Assembly: GCA_013177805.1 (NCBI GenBank)
Contig: JABLXU010000028.1
Location: 24,436-88,435, forward strand
Origin: Candidatus Omnitrophota bacterium
GTDB taxonomy: Bacteria; Hinthialibacterota; Hinthialibacteria; Hinthialibacterales; Hinthialibacteraceae
Direction: 5' to 3'
Length of the DNA: 64,000 bases
The first letter of the stretch is position 1. The number at the start of each line of letters is the position of its first letter. This document shows positions 36,074 through 45,431 of the stretch, piece by piece. The translations under genes were made by a program, and so were the position numbers. The notes below the pieces were generated by a model that ran no database searches, was not told the DNA's origin, and saw nothing but the letters and a program-made list of their open reading frames with translations.

Positions 36074-38911
36074 TCAAAGGGTTTTTAGATATTCGATTAA
36101 ATCCTTGAGTTGATCCTTGGTCATGTCATTGGTCACCCCATGTCGGTCGTGGGGATTGTAGCGAGTCCAGATTTCCTCCAAGGTATCCGCGCGCCCGTCA
36201 TGAAGATAAGGGGGTGTTTCGTAGATGTTGTTCAGTTGCGGCACATCGAAGTCGGCGTTGGTGTCCAGCCAGGATTTCGTATCGACATTGAAGACCCGCC
36301 GGTTGGTGTAATAGGGACCCGGATGGCAGTAATTGCACCGGTTCCCAAGGGGGATTTCTTCGCCCGTATTGGTATGCGTGCGTTCAAAAAGCGCTTTTCC
36401 CTTCCGCTGCGCCGGGGTTAGTTCGCTCCCCGTGCGGTAGCGGTTGGGATTGCGGGGAATGGTGCAGATATAGCGGTCGAGGGCGTCGGCCTGTTCGAGG
36501 GTGAAGGGATCGCTCCGGGTGAAGAACACTGCCAGCCGCGGCCCGCACTGGCGGCGGAGCGAAGGATTGGTGCCTTCCCACTTGAAAGGCGCGGTGTCCA
36601 GGATGCCCTTCAAAGTACGGTTGTCGACTGGATTGATGCCAATGCCGTCCGGTTCGATGTCATACGTGATCCCGTCGATTCCCCCATCAGGATGGCAGGT
36701 GTGGCAAGAGAATTGATTTCCGTAGCAGATGTCCGCGCTGTGGAACAACCGTTCGCCGTAGCGGGTGATCGTCTCTTCCTTCGTTCCACCCAGATCGAAC
36801 ACCCGCACCCGCTCCTGCTTGTGGACATCGATCACGGATACCGCGTCATCCAGCGCGTCCGCCACGTACACCCACCGGCCGTCCGGAGAAATGGCAAGAC
36901 CCCGCGGGTTGCGGCCCACCGGGACGCGTTGGAGGACATAGTCCAGGCTGAGGCCCAGGTGATTGGGAAAAACATGCTTCCGTTCTTCCTCCGTGGCGTT
37001 TTGCAGGAGATCCTTCAGACGCTGGATGTCAATCACCGCCACCGCGTTGATGCCCCCGCCGGTCACGTAGGCGTATTTCCCGTCCGGGGTGATGGCCACA
37101 TCGGTGGGATCGGCGAAGAAGGAATCAGATTCATCCAGCAGCAATTGGTCCACCCGGCCGTCCTTCCACAACACACCGATGCCGTTGGTGATGACCCAAC
37201 CCTGCACGACGCGGGTCATGGGGACCAGGTTTTTGGTCCGCAATAACGTGACCAGAGCCAATTCGCCGTCCGGCGAGAAGTCGATCCCCTGCACCAGGTT
37301 GGCTTCGGGAATCATGATCCGATCGTGAATGAAGGAGCGGGCGGTTTCGATGACGGTGACTTCGGAAAGGGAGGGGGTTCGGAATGGGACAAACTGCGAA
37401 AGGTTGTTGGTGACATAGACGTATTCGCCATCCGGCGAGCGCGCCATCCCCCAGGTCCCGCGGCTGGCCGCAAGGCGCTTGGATTCCTTCCCCGCCACGA
37501 GGTCCACGACCGAGATGTCGTACGAACCGCCGTTGGCCACATAGAGGATAGTTCCTTCCCGGTTGGTGGCCATCTGGTGGGGTTCGTCACCCACGGCGAT
37601 GGTGTGCGTCACCTGGAACGCCGCGGTATCCACCACCGATACGCTGTCCGTTCCCCGGTTGCTGACATACGCGCGGGTTTCATCGGGCGAAAGGCAGACA
37701 TCATGCGGCAGAGCGCCCACGGGGATTTCCGCGAGAATCCGGCCCGTGCCGGTATCAAGAACCAGGAGACTGTTGGCCGCTTCGCACGCCGCGTAGAGCC
37801 GCGTTCCGTCCCGGCTGACCGCCAAGTTGAAGGGAGTTTTGTAGTCTTCCGCCACCGAAACCGAACCGGCCGGCCGGGAATGGTCGATCAACTTGACCTT
37901 GTTCTCATAATCGAAATTGGGATCGTGGCAGCGCAGGCAGGTCTCCCTGGTGACCTTCCAAAGTCCTGCTTGTTGGGATGCCACCGGATCGAGCATGACG
38001 GCCTCGGCCATGTATTCGCTCCCCGGGCCGTGGCAACTCTCGCATTGCACGCCCAGGGCGGGATCGAAGGATTCCAAAAAGTACCCTGGGGCTTCGCCAT
38101 AACCGGTGGTGTGGCATCGGAGGCACTCGGGGCTTTCCTGAGGATGGCTTTCGATACCCTTTTCGCGGGCGATTTCAAAACCCCGGGGGGTACCCAGCAC
38201 CGCATAGGCCTCGGCGTGGGGAGAGAGCCGCCATTGGCTGTACACGAAACCTTTCGTTTCGCTTTGATGGCACGGGGCGCAGGCCATGGCGCCGGCATAC
38301 TTGGGACCATCCAACAATTTAACAGGTTCTTTTTTCGGATAGGTCAAATCGCCGCCTTTGCCGGGATGGGCGATTTCCTTCAGCGCTTCGTGGTAATTGA
38401 ACTTCTTGACCTTTAAGACGGCGAGATGCGAGCCTTTATCAAGATGGCAGACCATGCAGAAGTCTTCGCCCGGCATTTTCAATCCCGCGGCCATGGCGGC
38501 TTCGCGGTCGCTCATGATTTTTTCACTCATGTATTCGCTGCCGGGACCGTGGCAAAATTCGCATTGAATGCCGTCCTCGAGATGAAACGGATCATCCCGT
38601 TCCCACTCTTCCGTTTCGGAAGCCGTGGCATGGCAGCCCAGGCAGACGGGGCTTTCGTGGGGATTCACGTTGATCCCGGACAGCCGGGTGATTTCGAGGG
38701 ATTCCGGCATGGCCAAGCTGGCATAGGCGCGCGCGTGTTTGCTCAGGTACCAGGCATTGAACTGATCCCGCTTGCCGCTGAGGTGGTGGCATTCGCGGCA
38801 GGCCTTCTCGCCTACGTACACCCGCTCGGCGGCCGGTGAATCCAGGGGATACCCCCCCAGCCCGAAAGTGAGAAGCATTGGCAGCAGAGGAAATGGGAAA
38901 TGCCGGATCAT
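36074..38911 (-). CDS. Ten-haem cytochrome: two tetrahaem modules, beta-propeller, dihaem C-terminus
   Basis: The 945-residue protein has a signal peptide. Eight CxxCH motifs form two similar tetrahaem modules, each of the c554/c3-like type: CRECH (38), CLGCH (90), CEFCH (117), CMVCH (152) and CAPCH (211), CLRCH (263), CESCH (290), CLRCH (325). Both modules share HESPVCLGCH/QESPECLRCH and the CHGPGSEYM motif. Residues about 360-715 form a YVTN-type propeller (SPDETRAYVSNRGTDSVSVVD). The end carries CHTCH (736) and CNYCH (859) with NTIYETPPYLHDGRA-like sequence, as in MauG/cytochrome c peroxidase proteins. The start overlaps the upstream stop by four bases. Periplasmic electron transfer is likely; substrate unknown. 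Confidence 0.88.
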   Translation of the reverse strand: MIRHFPFPLLPMLLTFGLGGYPLDSPAAERVYVGEKACRECHHLSGKRDQFNAWYLSKHARAYASLAMPESLEITRLSGINVNPHESPVCLGCHATASETEEWERDDPFHLEDGIQCEFCHGPGSEYMSEKIMSDREAAMAAGLKMPGEDFCMVCHLDKGSHLAVLKVKKFNYHEALKEIAHPGKGGDLTYPKKEPVKLLDGPKYAGAMACAPCHQSETKGFVYSQWRLSPHAEAYAVLGTPRGFEIAREKGIESHPQESPECLRCHTTGYGEAPGYFLESFDPALGVQCESCHGPGSEYMAEAVMLDPVASQQAGLWKVTRETCLRCHDPNFDYENKVKLIDHSRPAGSVSVAEDYKTPFNLAVSRDGTRLYAACEAANSLLVLDTGTGRILAEIPVGALPHDVCLSPDETRAYVSNRGTDSVSVVDTAAFQVTHTIAVGDEPHQMATNREGTILYVANGGSYDISVVDLVAGKESKRLAASRGTWGMARSPDGEYVYVTNNLSQFVPFRTPSLSEVTVIETARSFIHDRIMIPEANLVQGIDFSPDGELALVTLLRTKNLVPMTRVVQGWVITNGIGVLWKDGRVDQLLLDESDSFFADPTDVAITPDGKYAYVTGGGINAVAVIDIQRLKDLLQNATEEERKHVFPNHLGLSLDYVLQRVPVGRNPRGLAISPDGRWVYVADALDDAVSVIDVHKQERVRVFDLGGTKEETITRYGERLFHSADICYGNQFSCHTCHPDGGIDGITYDIEPDGIGINPVDNRTLKGILDTAPFKWEGTNPSLRRQCGPRLAVFFTRSDPFTLEQADALDRYICTIPRNPNRYRTGSELTPAQRKGKALFERTHTNTGEEIPLGNRCNYCHPGPYYTNRRVFNVDTKSWLDTNADFDVPQLNNIYETPPYLHDGRADTLEEIWTRYNPHDRHGVTNDMTKDQLKDLIEYLKTL

Positions 38912-40569
38912 GGTGAACCTCCTGGCCCGGTTGACGGTTCGGTCAGTGTCAACACCTGGCCGGCGGGGACGTCCTTCAAAACTTGGGTGACACCACTTGG
39001 CCAGCGGATTTTGACTTCATCCACTTTTTCCTGTCCGCCCAGGCCGAAATGGGCACGGTAATCGCTTTGCGAAAGATAGCCGGAGCTGCTGATGATGTCC
39101 CGCATTTGGGTGCGGCCACCGGTGGTCACCCAGATCCGGGCCCCGATGGCGTCACGGTTGCTTTGCGTTCCTATGGCATGGATCATGAGCCAATGGCGGG
39201 AAGAACCACCCTCATTGCGTAACAGCCGGGGACGGTCGTTCAGGTTCAGAATCAAGGCATCCAAATCACCGTCGTTGTCGTAATCCCCGACCGCCGAGCC
39301 GCGGCTGACAAATTTCTCCTGAAAATCCGGTCCGCAGAAATCCGAGATGTCAATGAACCGGTTGCCTTGGTCGTTCCAAAACAACACCGATTCTTCCGGC
39401 TCCAGATGATGGGGATCGCCGTTGACGATCAGGATGTCGAGATGGCCATCCAGATCGTAATCGAAAAAATTGCCCGACCAGCTGGTGTACTGCCCCAGGA
39501 CGGCAGCCAGACCCATCTGGGCGCTCATCTCCTCGAAAAATCCTTGGCCGGTGTTCATGTACAAGCAGCCGTAGCCCATGTCGGGCACCAGGAGATCGAT
39601 CCAGCCGTCCGAGTTAAAGTCTCCGAATTCGGGCCCCATCGCCGAGGTCGCTTCGCCGTTCTGGCTGAAGGCCGTCCCCGCCAGCAAGGCAATGTTGGTG
39701 AACGTGCCGTCGCCGTTGTTTTGGTACATGTAGTTTTCCATGGCGTCGTTGGCCACGAAGATGTCCATGTCGCCGTCGTTGTCGAAATCGCAGGAGGAAA
39801 CTCCCATCGCCCGGCCCTCGGGATTGTACACCCCGGCTTTTTGGGTGACGTCCTCAAAGGTTCCGTCGCCCCGGTTACGGTACAGCGTGTCGGGCTGACC
39901 TTGATACGCCAAGGGACCGGGAAACGCGTCAGCGGCGTAGTAATATTTGTAACTGGGATCGTATTGCAGGTAGTGGCCGACATATAAATCCAGGTATCCG
40001 TCGTTGTCGTAGTCCAAAAATGTGCAGCCGATGCCCCACAAATCATTTTCCAGGCCCGCTTCCCTGGTCACATCCGTGAAGGTCCCGTCCCCGTTGTTGC
40101 GGTAGAGAACGGGCTGGCCGTAGTTGGTGACGAACAGGTCGGCGTCGCCGTCGTTGTCGTAATCCACTGCCAGACAGGCCATACCGAAGCCTTGGTCTCC
40201 CACGCCTGCCGCTTCCGTGACATCCGTGAAGGTGCCATCGCCGTTGTTGCGGTAGAGAGCGTTTTTCAGTTTACCTTGCAACGAACGCCCTTTTATGTGG
40301 CTGATGCCGGGAAGGTACGTTTCGTTGACAAGGTAGATATCCAGATCACCGTCGCCGTCATAGTCAAAGAACGCGCAACCGGAACCGGTGGCTTCCACGA
40401 TGTTGCTCATCTCGTCATCGCCGATACTGTGGCGAAAGGCAATCCCGGCTTTTTCCGTGACGTCTACCCATATGGGATAAGACGGTTTGGCTTCTTCGCC
40501 GTAAGCGGTTAACCAGCCGCTCAGGGCAAGCAGAATGAATAATCCAAGTACAACAACCGGTCGGTTCAT
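38908..40569 (-). CDS. CRTAC1-like FG-GAP/ASPIC-UnbV exported protein
   Basis: The ATG at 40569 (MNRPVVVLG) follows the upstream gene directly and gives 553 residues with a signal peptide cut near AYG. The protein has about six FG-GAP (VCBS-type) repeats with calcium-loop motifs DYDGDGDLD, DYDNDGDAD, DYDNDGYLD, DFDNDGDMD, DYDLDGHLD and DYDNDGDLD, each before a LYRNNGDGTFTDVT-type strand. The C-terminus (HWLMIHAIGTQSNRDAIGAR to HFGLGGQEKVDEVKIRWPSG) is the ASPIC/UnbV domain. It is a calcium-stabilised propeller likely in the periplasm or outer surface. It overlaps the ten-haem gene by four bases, so they are translationally coupled. Confidence 0.92.
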   Translation of the reverse strand: MNRPVVVLGLFILLALSGWLTAYGEEAKPSYPIWVDVTEKAGIAFRHSIGDDEMSNIVEATGSGCAFFDYDGDGDLDIYLVNETYLPGISHIKGRSLQGKLKNALYRNNGDGTFTDVTEAAGVGDQGFGMACLAVDYDNDGDADLFVTNYGQPVLYRNNGDGTFTDVTREAGLENDLWGIGCTFLDYDNDGYLDLYVGHYLQYDPSYKYYYAADAFPGPLAYQGQPDTLYRNRGDGTFEDVTQKAGVYNPEGRAMGVSSCDFDNDGDMDIFVANDAMENYMYQNNGDGTFTNIALLAGTAFSQNGEATSAMGPEFGDFNSDGWIDLLVPDMGYGCLYMNTGQGFFEEMSAQMGLAAVLGQYTSWSGNFFDYDLDGHLDILIVNGDPHHLEPEESVLFWNDQGNRFIDISDFCGPDFQEKFVSRGSAVGDYDNDGDLDALILNLNDRPRLLRNEGGSSRHWLMIHAIGTQSNRDAIGARIWVTTGGRTQMRDIISSSGYLSQSDYRAHFGLGGQEKVDEVKIRWPSGVTQVLKDVPAGQVLTLTEPSTGPGGSP

Positions 40570-42608
40570 TTTTTCCTTCCATCTTCGTCCGAGGCGTTTG
40601 AAGCCGGGGAGGATCCCCTGGATGCGGGAAGCCGGCTGTTCCACAACGCGCCCAGGTCGATCCATTCGATGAACAGCGTCCGCTCCACCTCCGCCAGGGG
40701 TTGTTCCGGCGGCATGAGGGTGACGCGGCTGGTATATGGCGCATTCGGGGTGGGATTGTCCGGTTTTGCGCCCATCAGGTGCCAGATCAACGCGCTTTCC
40801 CGGGCCTGGCCGGGGATAACATAGTGTTCGCCGTTCCGTCCGGGAATCGGCGAAAGCAACGTGTCATAAGCGGCGGATATTGGAATATCTCCAGGCCGCT
40901 TCGAGATCAGGGTATCGACATCCAGCTGCGGCGGGGCCCCTCCGGGCGAATGGCACGCGGTCCCGGAACATTTCATCTGGATCAATGGCTGCAGATCCTG
41001 CAGAAAATCGACGGTCCGCCGCCGTTCGGGAGGCAAGTTCAGCCGGACCGCCGGCTTGGTCACCGCTTGCACCATCTTGTTGGGCGGGGCAAGTTCGCGG
41101 TCCTCGTGGCAGCCAATACAGCCCCGTTTTTCGTTGGGCATTACCCATGTCCAGACATTTTGGCTCATCCGGGCCATGCCGGTTTCATCAAGGAGTTGAA
41201 ACGTGAGGGGAATCTGGGCCGGAACTTCGATGTGGAAGGAACCATCCGCTTCCACGGGAGCGATCCCTACGATCCGGCGTAGAATAGCCGGATTCGAGGT
41301 TTCCGGACCGGTGGAATTGCCCATCAACGGTCCTAATGGGATGACCGAGGATGACCTGCCGGGGAGTCCTTCAATCACCCGGATCCGCTTGATGGAACCG
41401 GGAGCCAATAATTCCGCGCCGGGCCGGTTGCTGCAATAGACATTCAAGCCATAGAAAACGCCGGTATCCTTCTGAAGATTTACTACGGTGGACCGGCCTT
41501 TGACTGGCGGGTGAGGGGCCAGAACCTGGGTATCCAAAAGATGGCTGTTGGCGAGGGAGGCTATTTCTTCCAGGCGTTCCCCGGTTTTGGGGGAAACGCG
41601 GAAAATCCGGAACAGCGAATCCTCCCGGTCTTCCCGGAAGGAGGCAAGCAGTCCGCCATCCGGCAAGGGGCAAGGGCTATGGTAAACACCGGGTCCGCCG
41701 GGGCTGAGAACTGTGTACGTACGCAATGGCCGCCGCCGGGAAACATAGGCGATATCGCCTCCACCCAGCCAGGGTGAATCATTGGATTCAATGAAATACA
41801 CCCGGTCGTCATAGAACGAAACCCGGACCATTGTCTTGAACGTGGGAGGTTCATGCATGCCGTAATAGGGCATTAGATCGGTTCCATCGTTGCTGACCAC
41901 CAGCAAACCCATGAGGCCGGGCTTCCCGGGGTCAAAGATAGGATGGTTCCAACTGGAGAAGACAATCCGGCCCGTGGGGAGGACATCGGGATCGAATCCG
42001 CCACCCGGATTGAAGGTAATGCGCTTGGGATTTTGGCCGTCCCCGTCGAGGGCATACAGGGATGGGCCCGAACCGCAACGCCCATCCGGCTCGTGGTTGA
42101 CATAGATGATTTGCAGTGTCGGTTGCGCGTCGTTCAGGTGAAACAAAGCGCCGACGTACAGTGGGGAAACGCAATCGGAGGGACTTTGGGTGAGTTGTAT
42201 AGGATTCCCGCCATCCCGGTCCATACGCCAGATTTGCCAAGTGTCTCCCGCGCGCCGCTTCCCCGCGAAGAGAATGCTTTGACCATCGAAGGAAACGGCG
42301 GGATCGCAGGCAGATAGAAAGTCATGCGTCAGAGGAACGATTTCCATTCGGCCGGCGACGCAAGCCAGGCGGACGATTTGACAGCCATCCACATAGCGGC
42401 CGGCAGGCGGGTAATGCCGTTCCTGGATGGTTTGAGGATCAGGATAGGGGGGAACCTGAACCGCCAGCAGATCCGGCAGCCCGGTGGACTCCGCAGCGGT
42501 CCACCCGGAAACAAGCCCAGCAAGACACAGGCCAAGGATACAAAGAGCCCGTTCTGGCCTCTTCCTGTTATAGCGCGGGATCCGAGGGGTGTCATTTTCG
42601 TGAATCAT
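40566..42608 (-). CDS. Hydrazine-synthase-alpha-related cytochrome with PD40-type propeller
   Basis: The likely start is MIHENDTP, overlapping the previous stop by 17 bases; this gives 680 residues with a signal at about 20-40. The first 350 residues form a TolB/PD40-like propeller (DPAVSFDGQSILFAGKR, DPDVLPTGRIVFSSW). The next part has IKRIRVIEGLP and GIAPVEADGSFHIEVPAQIPL, then VMPNEKRGCIGCHEDRE, with a CxxCH at about 497. This order matches the HzsA middle-domain family. A second haem-like motif, CSGTACH (about 547), has CX4CH spacing. It is probably a periplasmic dihaem cytochrome. Family members occur outside anammox bacteria, so hydrazine synthesis is not implied. Confidence 0.82.
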   Translation of the reverse strand: MIHENDTPRIPRYNRKRPERALCILGLCLAGLVSGWTAAESTGLPDLLAVQVPPYPDPQTIQERHYPPAGRYVDGCQIVRLACVAGRMEIVPLTHDFLSACDPAVSFDGQSILFAGKRRAGDTWQIWRMDRDGGNPIQLTQSPSDCVSPLYVGALFHLNDAQPTLQIIYVNHEPDGRCGSGPSLYALDGDGQNPKRITFNPGGGFDPDVLPTGRIVFSSWNHPIFDPGKPGLMGLLVVSNDGTDLMPYYGMHEPPTFKTMVRVSFYDDRVYFIESNDSPWLGGGDIAYVSRRRPLRTYTVLSPGGPGVYHSPCPLPDGGLLASFREDREDSLFRIFRVSPKTGERLEEIASLANSHLLDTQVLAPHPPVKGRSTVVNLQKDTGVFYGLNVYCSNRPGAELLAPGSIKRIRVIEGLPGRSSSVIPLGPLMGNSTGPETSNPAILRRIVGIAPVEADGSFHIEVPAQIPLTFQLLDETGMARMSQNVWTWVMPNEKRGCIGCHEDRELAPPNKMVQAVTKPAVRLNLPPERRRTVDFLQDLQPLIQMKCSGTACHSPGGAPPQLDVDTLISKRPGDIPISAAYDTLLSPIPGRNGEHYVIPGQARESALIWHLMGAKPDNPTPNAPYTSRVTLMPPEQPLAEVERTLFIEWIDLGALWNSRLPASRGSSPASNASDEDGRKK

Positions 42609-43749
42609 GGGATAACGGAGAGCAGGGCAGAACCGCCGTCGCGTCCAACTCATAAAGCAGATCTTCACGGCACACATCGGCGATCGTATTCACGGCGGGA
42701 ATCTCATCGATTCCCAAACGGCCGGCGATCCGGAGATAGCGGTCCACATCATTGGGATTTTTCACGAACGCGGTCGCCTGGCAGATGTCTTCCAACCGGG
42801 CACCCGCCGCCTGCAACAGGGCTTCGACGTTCTCCAGCGTCCGCCGGATTTGCCGTTCGAAATCCCCCGCATGAACGGTTTTTCCCTGTTCGTCGATCGA
42901 CGCGGTGCCGGACACAAAAACGTACAAGGATGTAGCGGTTTGAATGGAAAGCCCCCGCGAGAAAGCCGACCCGTATGCCGTGGCTTCATTTTGTTTTGGA
43001 TTCTTCAGGCGTTTGATTTCGAGGGGCCGTCCGGCCACCGGTTTCATGGCCAGTAAATCCAACGTGCACCAGCCGCCCAGAGCGTTGCGGCCTTGAATCC
43101 CGGTACTGGCTGGAACCAAGGTGAGGGGGTTCCCGTTCAACAACCCCAGTTGTTTAAAAGCCTGATTGCGCACGGCATTGAAATCACCATACCAATCGAG
43201 AATCTTGTCCAGATAAAACCAGGTGCGGCGCACTTCGTGGAATGACCAATTTTCTTGTTCCAGAATCCGGCCGGCCAGGGCGAGCGCGGCCCGGGCCTCC
43301 TCGGCCGGCGATCCGGCGAAAGGCGCCCGCGCCAATTGCCCCACGTCAGCCAGATAAAGGTATTCGGCGTCATTTCCACGGATTTTTGTACCACAGGTCT
43401 TGCCGCTGTACCTCACCGGGCAGCCAGGATGCGAAGCCGGCTGGATGACGATCGCATGGACACCCGCGAAACCGGATGGGGAAAAGGGTTTGCCTTCCAC
43501 GCACGTGGGGGGGACCTCCACCCGCCAACCACGCCGCTCCAGTACCGCCTGGCGGATTTGCAAAATCCGGGGTGAGGCCGCTACGGAACCATAGATCCGT
43601 TCACTCAAGAGAATTGCATTCCGGGACTGGATCTCGCCCCCCAATTCCTCATAAGCCTGTTCGACCTGTTGATCAAGTGAATCTTGGTTGGGATTGACCA
43701 GCCAGGAGAGAAAGATGAGATCACCCGGCCCTTCCGCGACGATGAACAT
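42592..43749 (-). CDS. Chorismatase-like protein, FkbO/Hyg5 family (RidA-related fold)
   Basis: The ATG encoding MFIVAEGPGD is preferred; 385 residues. The C-terminal half has the family features: RTWFYLDKILDWYGDFNAVRN, LVPASTGIQGRNALGGW, and NEATAYGSAFSRGLSI, then the RidA-like core with VSGTASIDEQGKTVHAGDFERQIRRTLENVEALL. The FkbO/Hyg5 family hydrolyses chorismate to dihydroxycyclohexadiene or 3-hydroxybenzoate products used as starter units. It could also be a RidA-domain protein with other chemistry. It is the first gene of the redox operon and the only one without a signal peptide. Whether it belongs functionally or just shares the transcript is open. Confidence 0.75.
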   Translation of the reverse strand: MFIVAEGPGDLIFLSWLVNPNQDSLDQQVEQAYEELGGEIQSRNAILLSERIYGSVAASPRILQIRQAVLERRGWRVEVPPTCVEGKPFSPSGFAGVHAIVIQPASHPGCPVRYSGKTCGTKIRGNDAEYLYLADVGQLARAPFAGSPAEEARAALALAGRILEQENWSFHEVRRTWFYLDKILDWYGDFNAVRNQAFKQLGLLNGNPLTLVPASTGIQGRNALGGWCTLDLLAMKPVAGRPLEIKRLKNPKQNEATAYGSAFSRGLSIQTATSLYVFVSGTASIDEQGKTVHAGDFERQIRRTLENVEALLQAAGARLEDICQATAFVKNPNDVDRYLRIAGRLGIDEIPAVNTIADVCREDLLYELDATAVLPCSPLSHDSRK

Positions 43750-44463
43750 AAGAAATACCTGCCGTTGCCTAGTTATGTTGGATTCACGATCCCGTTGCCT
43801 GCCCGATTCTCTCGATGATGAGATCACGGCATGATTTCCGTTGTTTTCCTCAAGCCCCTGAAATGATCGATTTATGGTATCAATTTTAAAGGTAAACCAT
43901 AAAGGCATCCTATCAAAAAGCACAGAATCAGACAAGGTTATTATTCCGAAATTCGGTTGAGCGGAGGATTATCCAAATTCCAACCGCACAATGTGTGTTT
44001 TTCAGAAACTGGATACCAACACCCATCCGGAAGACAGAGTGTTTCGCAGGCAGCGGAAAGGAGAGATTTTGCGCAGGGGGAAATTCGGGGTATGACCGCC
44101 CCCTGGAGGCTTGGCTACACTTATTTTTACCGGCTTTTCTCCCGATCTTCGACCGTCATTGCCCACGGCGTCTGGACCGGTTCATTGGGAAGCGTCTGGC
44201 CGCACCGCTTAACGCGCGTTCCCGCCAATTTCACCCGGCCTTCCAGGACACAACCTTTTACGGCAGGCACACAAGATTTCTTCCGCAAATGGCAATACTC
44301 CTCATCCAAATGGGGACAACTCCAAGCCACGGTCATGCCTCAAATCGAGAAAATATTCATTTTGCATGTCATTATACTATTTTTTCTGTAAGAATCGAGA
44401 GCGCAGGAACTTTTTGTCGGGTTGCGTCACCGGCGGGGGGAGGAGCAAGTGTCCGGCCGGTTA
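43750..44463. other. Long intergenic region, nothing recognised
   Basis: About 710 bases between two minus-strand genes. It should contain the promoter of the redox operon, probably in the AT-rich part at 43860-43930, but I cannot assign hexamers. Plus-strand open frames (43957-44564) have no recognisable family and I do not call them. Confidence 0.4.
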
Positions 44464-45183
44464 TCACGGATCGGCCATTGCCGTTGCCGGCTGCAGTCCC
44501 GCTTCCTGCACGGCGTGATCGAGCAGTTGGTGCGCCAGTTCCTCGCCGAGAAACCGGTCGATGAGGGCATGAAAAAGATAGATCAGGGGAGTCAACGCCA
44601 CGGCAATCATGAATTTGTACGAATAGTTAATGGCCGCCAAGGAAAGAAATTGGGCGGTGGTCAGTTTGCCCGGCACCCAAAACGCGATGGCCGTGATCAC
44701 GAAACTGTCGATGCATTGCGACACGGCGGTCGATCCGGTGGCGCGGAGCCACAGTTGCCGCCCGCCGGTCCAGCCCCGGAAAATCCAGAACACGAACACA
44801 TCAACAAACTGGCTGACCAGGAACGCCGTCAGGCTCCCCGCGATGATCCACAACGATTGTGAAAACACCATGCGGAACGCGTCGTTGGTTACCGGCGAAA
44901 ACGGCGCCGCGGGGACCAGCATCGCTAAAAAAAGCACAACAAACGCATAGATGATCAAAGCCGCCGTCAGCAGCGTAAGCAGCCGGACTCCTTTTTTGCC
45001 ATAATATTCATTGATCAGGTCGGTGGTGAGGAAAACCACCGGCCAGGGGATCACGCCGATGCTCATGGTGAAAGGGCCGGCCTGGATCAGCTTGCCGCCG
45101 ATCAGTTCGCCCAAGATCGCGTTGGTAATGAAGAGGCCGCCCAGAATGATAAAAACCAGGTCGCGTTTCGAAAGGTTGCGCAT
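44464..45183 (-). CDS. yhhQ: Queuosine precursor transporter, YhhQ family
   Basis: The 239-residue protein has six membrane spans with the VUT/YhhQ family features: FITNAILGELIGGKLI, IPWPVVFLTTDLINEYYGKKGVR, and FVDVFVFWIFRGWTGG followed by TAVSQCIDSFVITAIAF. YhhQ imports preQ0/preQ1 bases for the tRNA modification queuosine. The start ATG has AAAAAGG at short distance. No queuosine synthesis gene is adjacent. An inverted repeat (ATAGAATA-N10-TATTCTAT) lies about 50 bases upstream of the start. Confidence 0.93.
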   Translation of the reverse strand: MRNLSKRDLVFIILGGLFITNAILGELIGGKLIQAGPFTMSIGVIPWPVVFLTTDLINEYYGKKGVRLLTLLTAALIIYAFVVLFLAMLVPAAPFSPVTNDAFRMVFSQSLWIIAGSLTAFLVSQFVDVFVFWIFRGWTGGRQLWLRATGSTAVSQCIDSFVITAIAFWVPGKLTTAQFLSLAAINYSYKFMIAVALTPLIYLFHALIDRFLGEELAHQLLDHAVQEAGLQPATAMADP

Positions 45184-45232
45184 CGGTGATGCCTTTTTAG
45201 TGAAAGGTGCAGGCGGTTGCCCCGGCTGAACA

Positions 45233-45262
45233 ATAGAATACTGGATGGATTATTCTATCCAG
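45233..45262. promoter_or_regulatory. Overlapping inverted repeats upstream of yhhQ
   Basis: ATAGAATA (45233-45240) and TATTCTAT (45251-45258) form a perfect 8-bp inverted repeat around a ten-base centre; CTGGAT/ATCCAG (45241-45262) overlaps it as an alternative stem. It lies between two divergent genes. It could be an operator or an RNA switch; no known riboswitch consensus fits. Confidence 0.35.
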
Positions 45263-45431
45263 GGGCGGGCATCGATCAACCAAACAACCGCGTCACACTG
45301 GCCGGCGGACTGGAGCGTTTGTCCCCTTTCCAAATAAACCTCTTTCCACTCTCCAAAATTCCTCGGCGTTGTGATAAAAACGTACAGTCGGTACGTGTCG
45401 AAATCCCATTTTTATCAGAAGGAGTCCGAAC

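Noticed and set aside
40566..42608. Hydrazine synthase (anammox) function
   Set aside because: Only an alpha-subunit-related protein is present; no beta/gamma subunits or hydrazine dehydrogenase are near. The family is wider than anammox bacteria.
43957..44564. Plus-strand frames upstream of yhhQ
   Set aside because: They overlap each other, have no ribosome site and give no recognisable protein.
45184..45290. preQ1 riboswitch upstream of yhhQ
   Set aside because: The leader lacks the preQ1-I or -II core sequences; only unrelated inverted repeats are visible.
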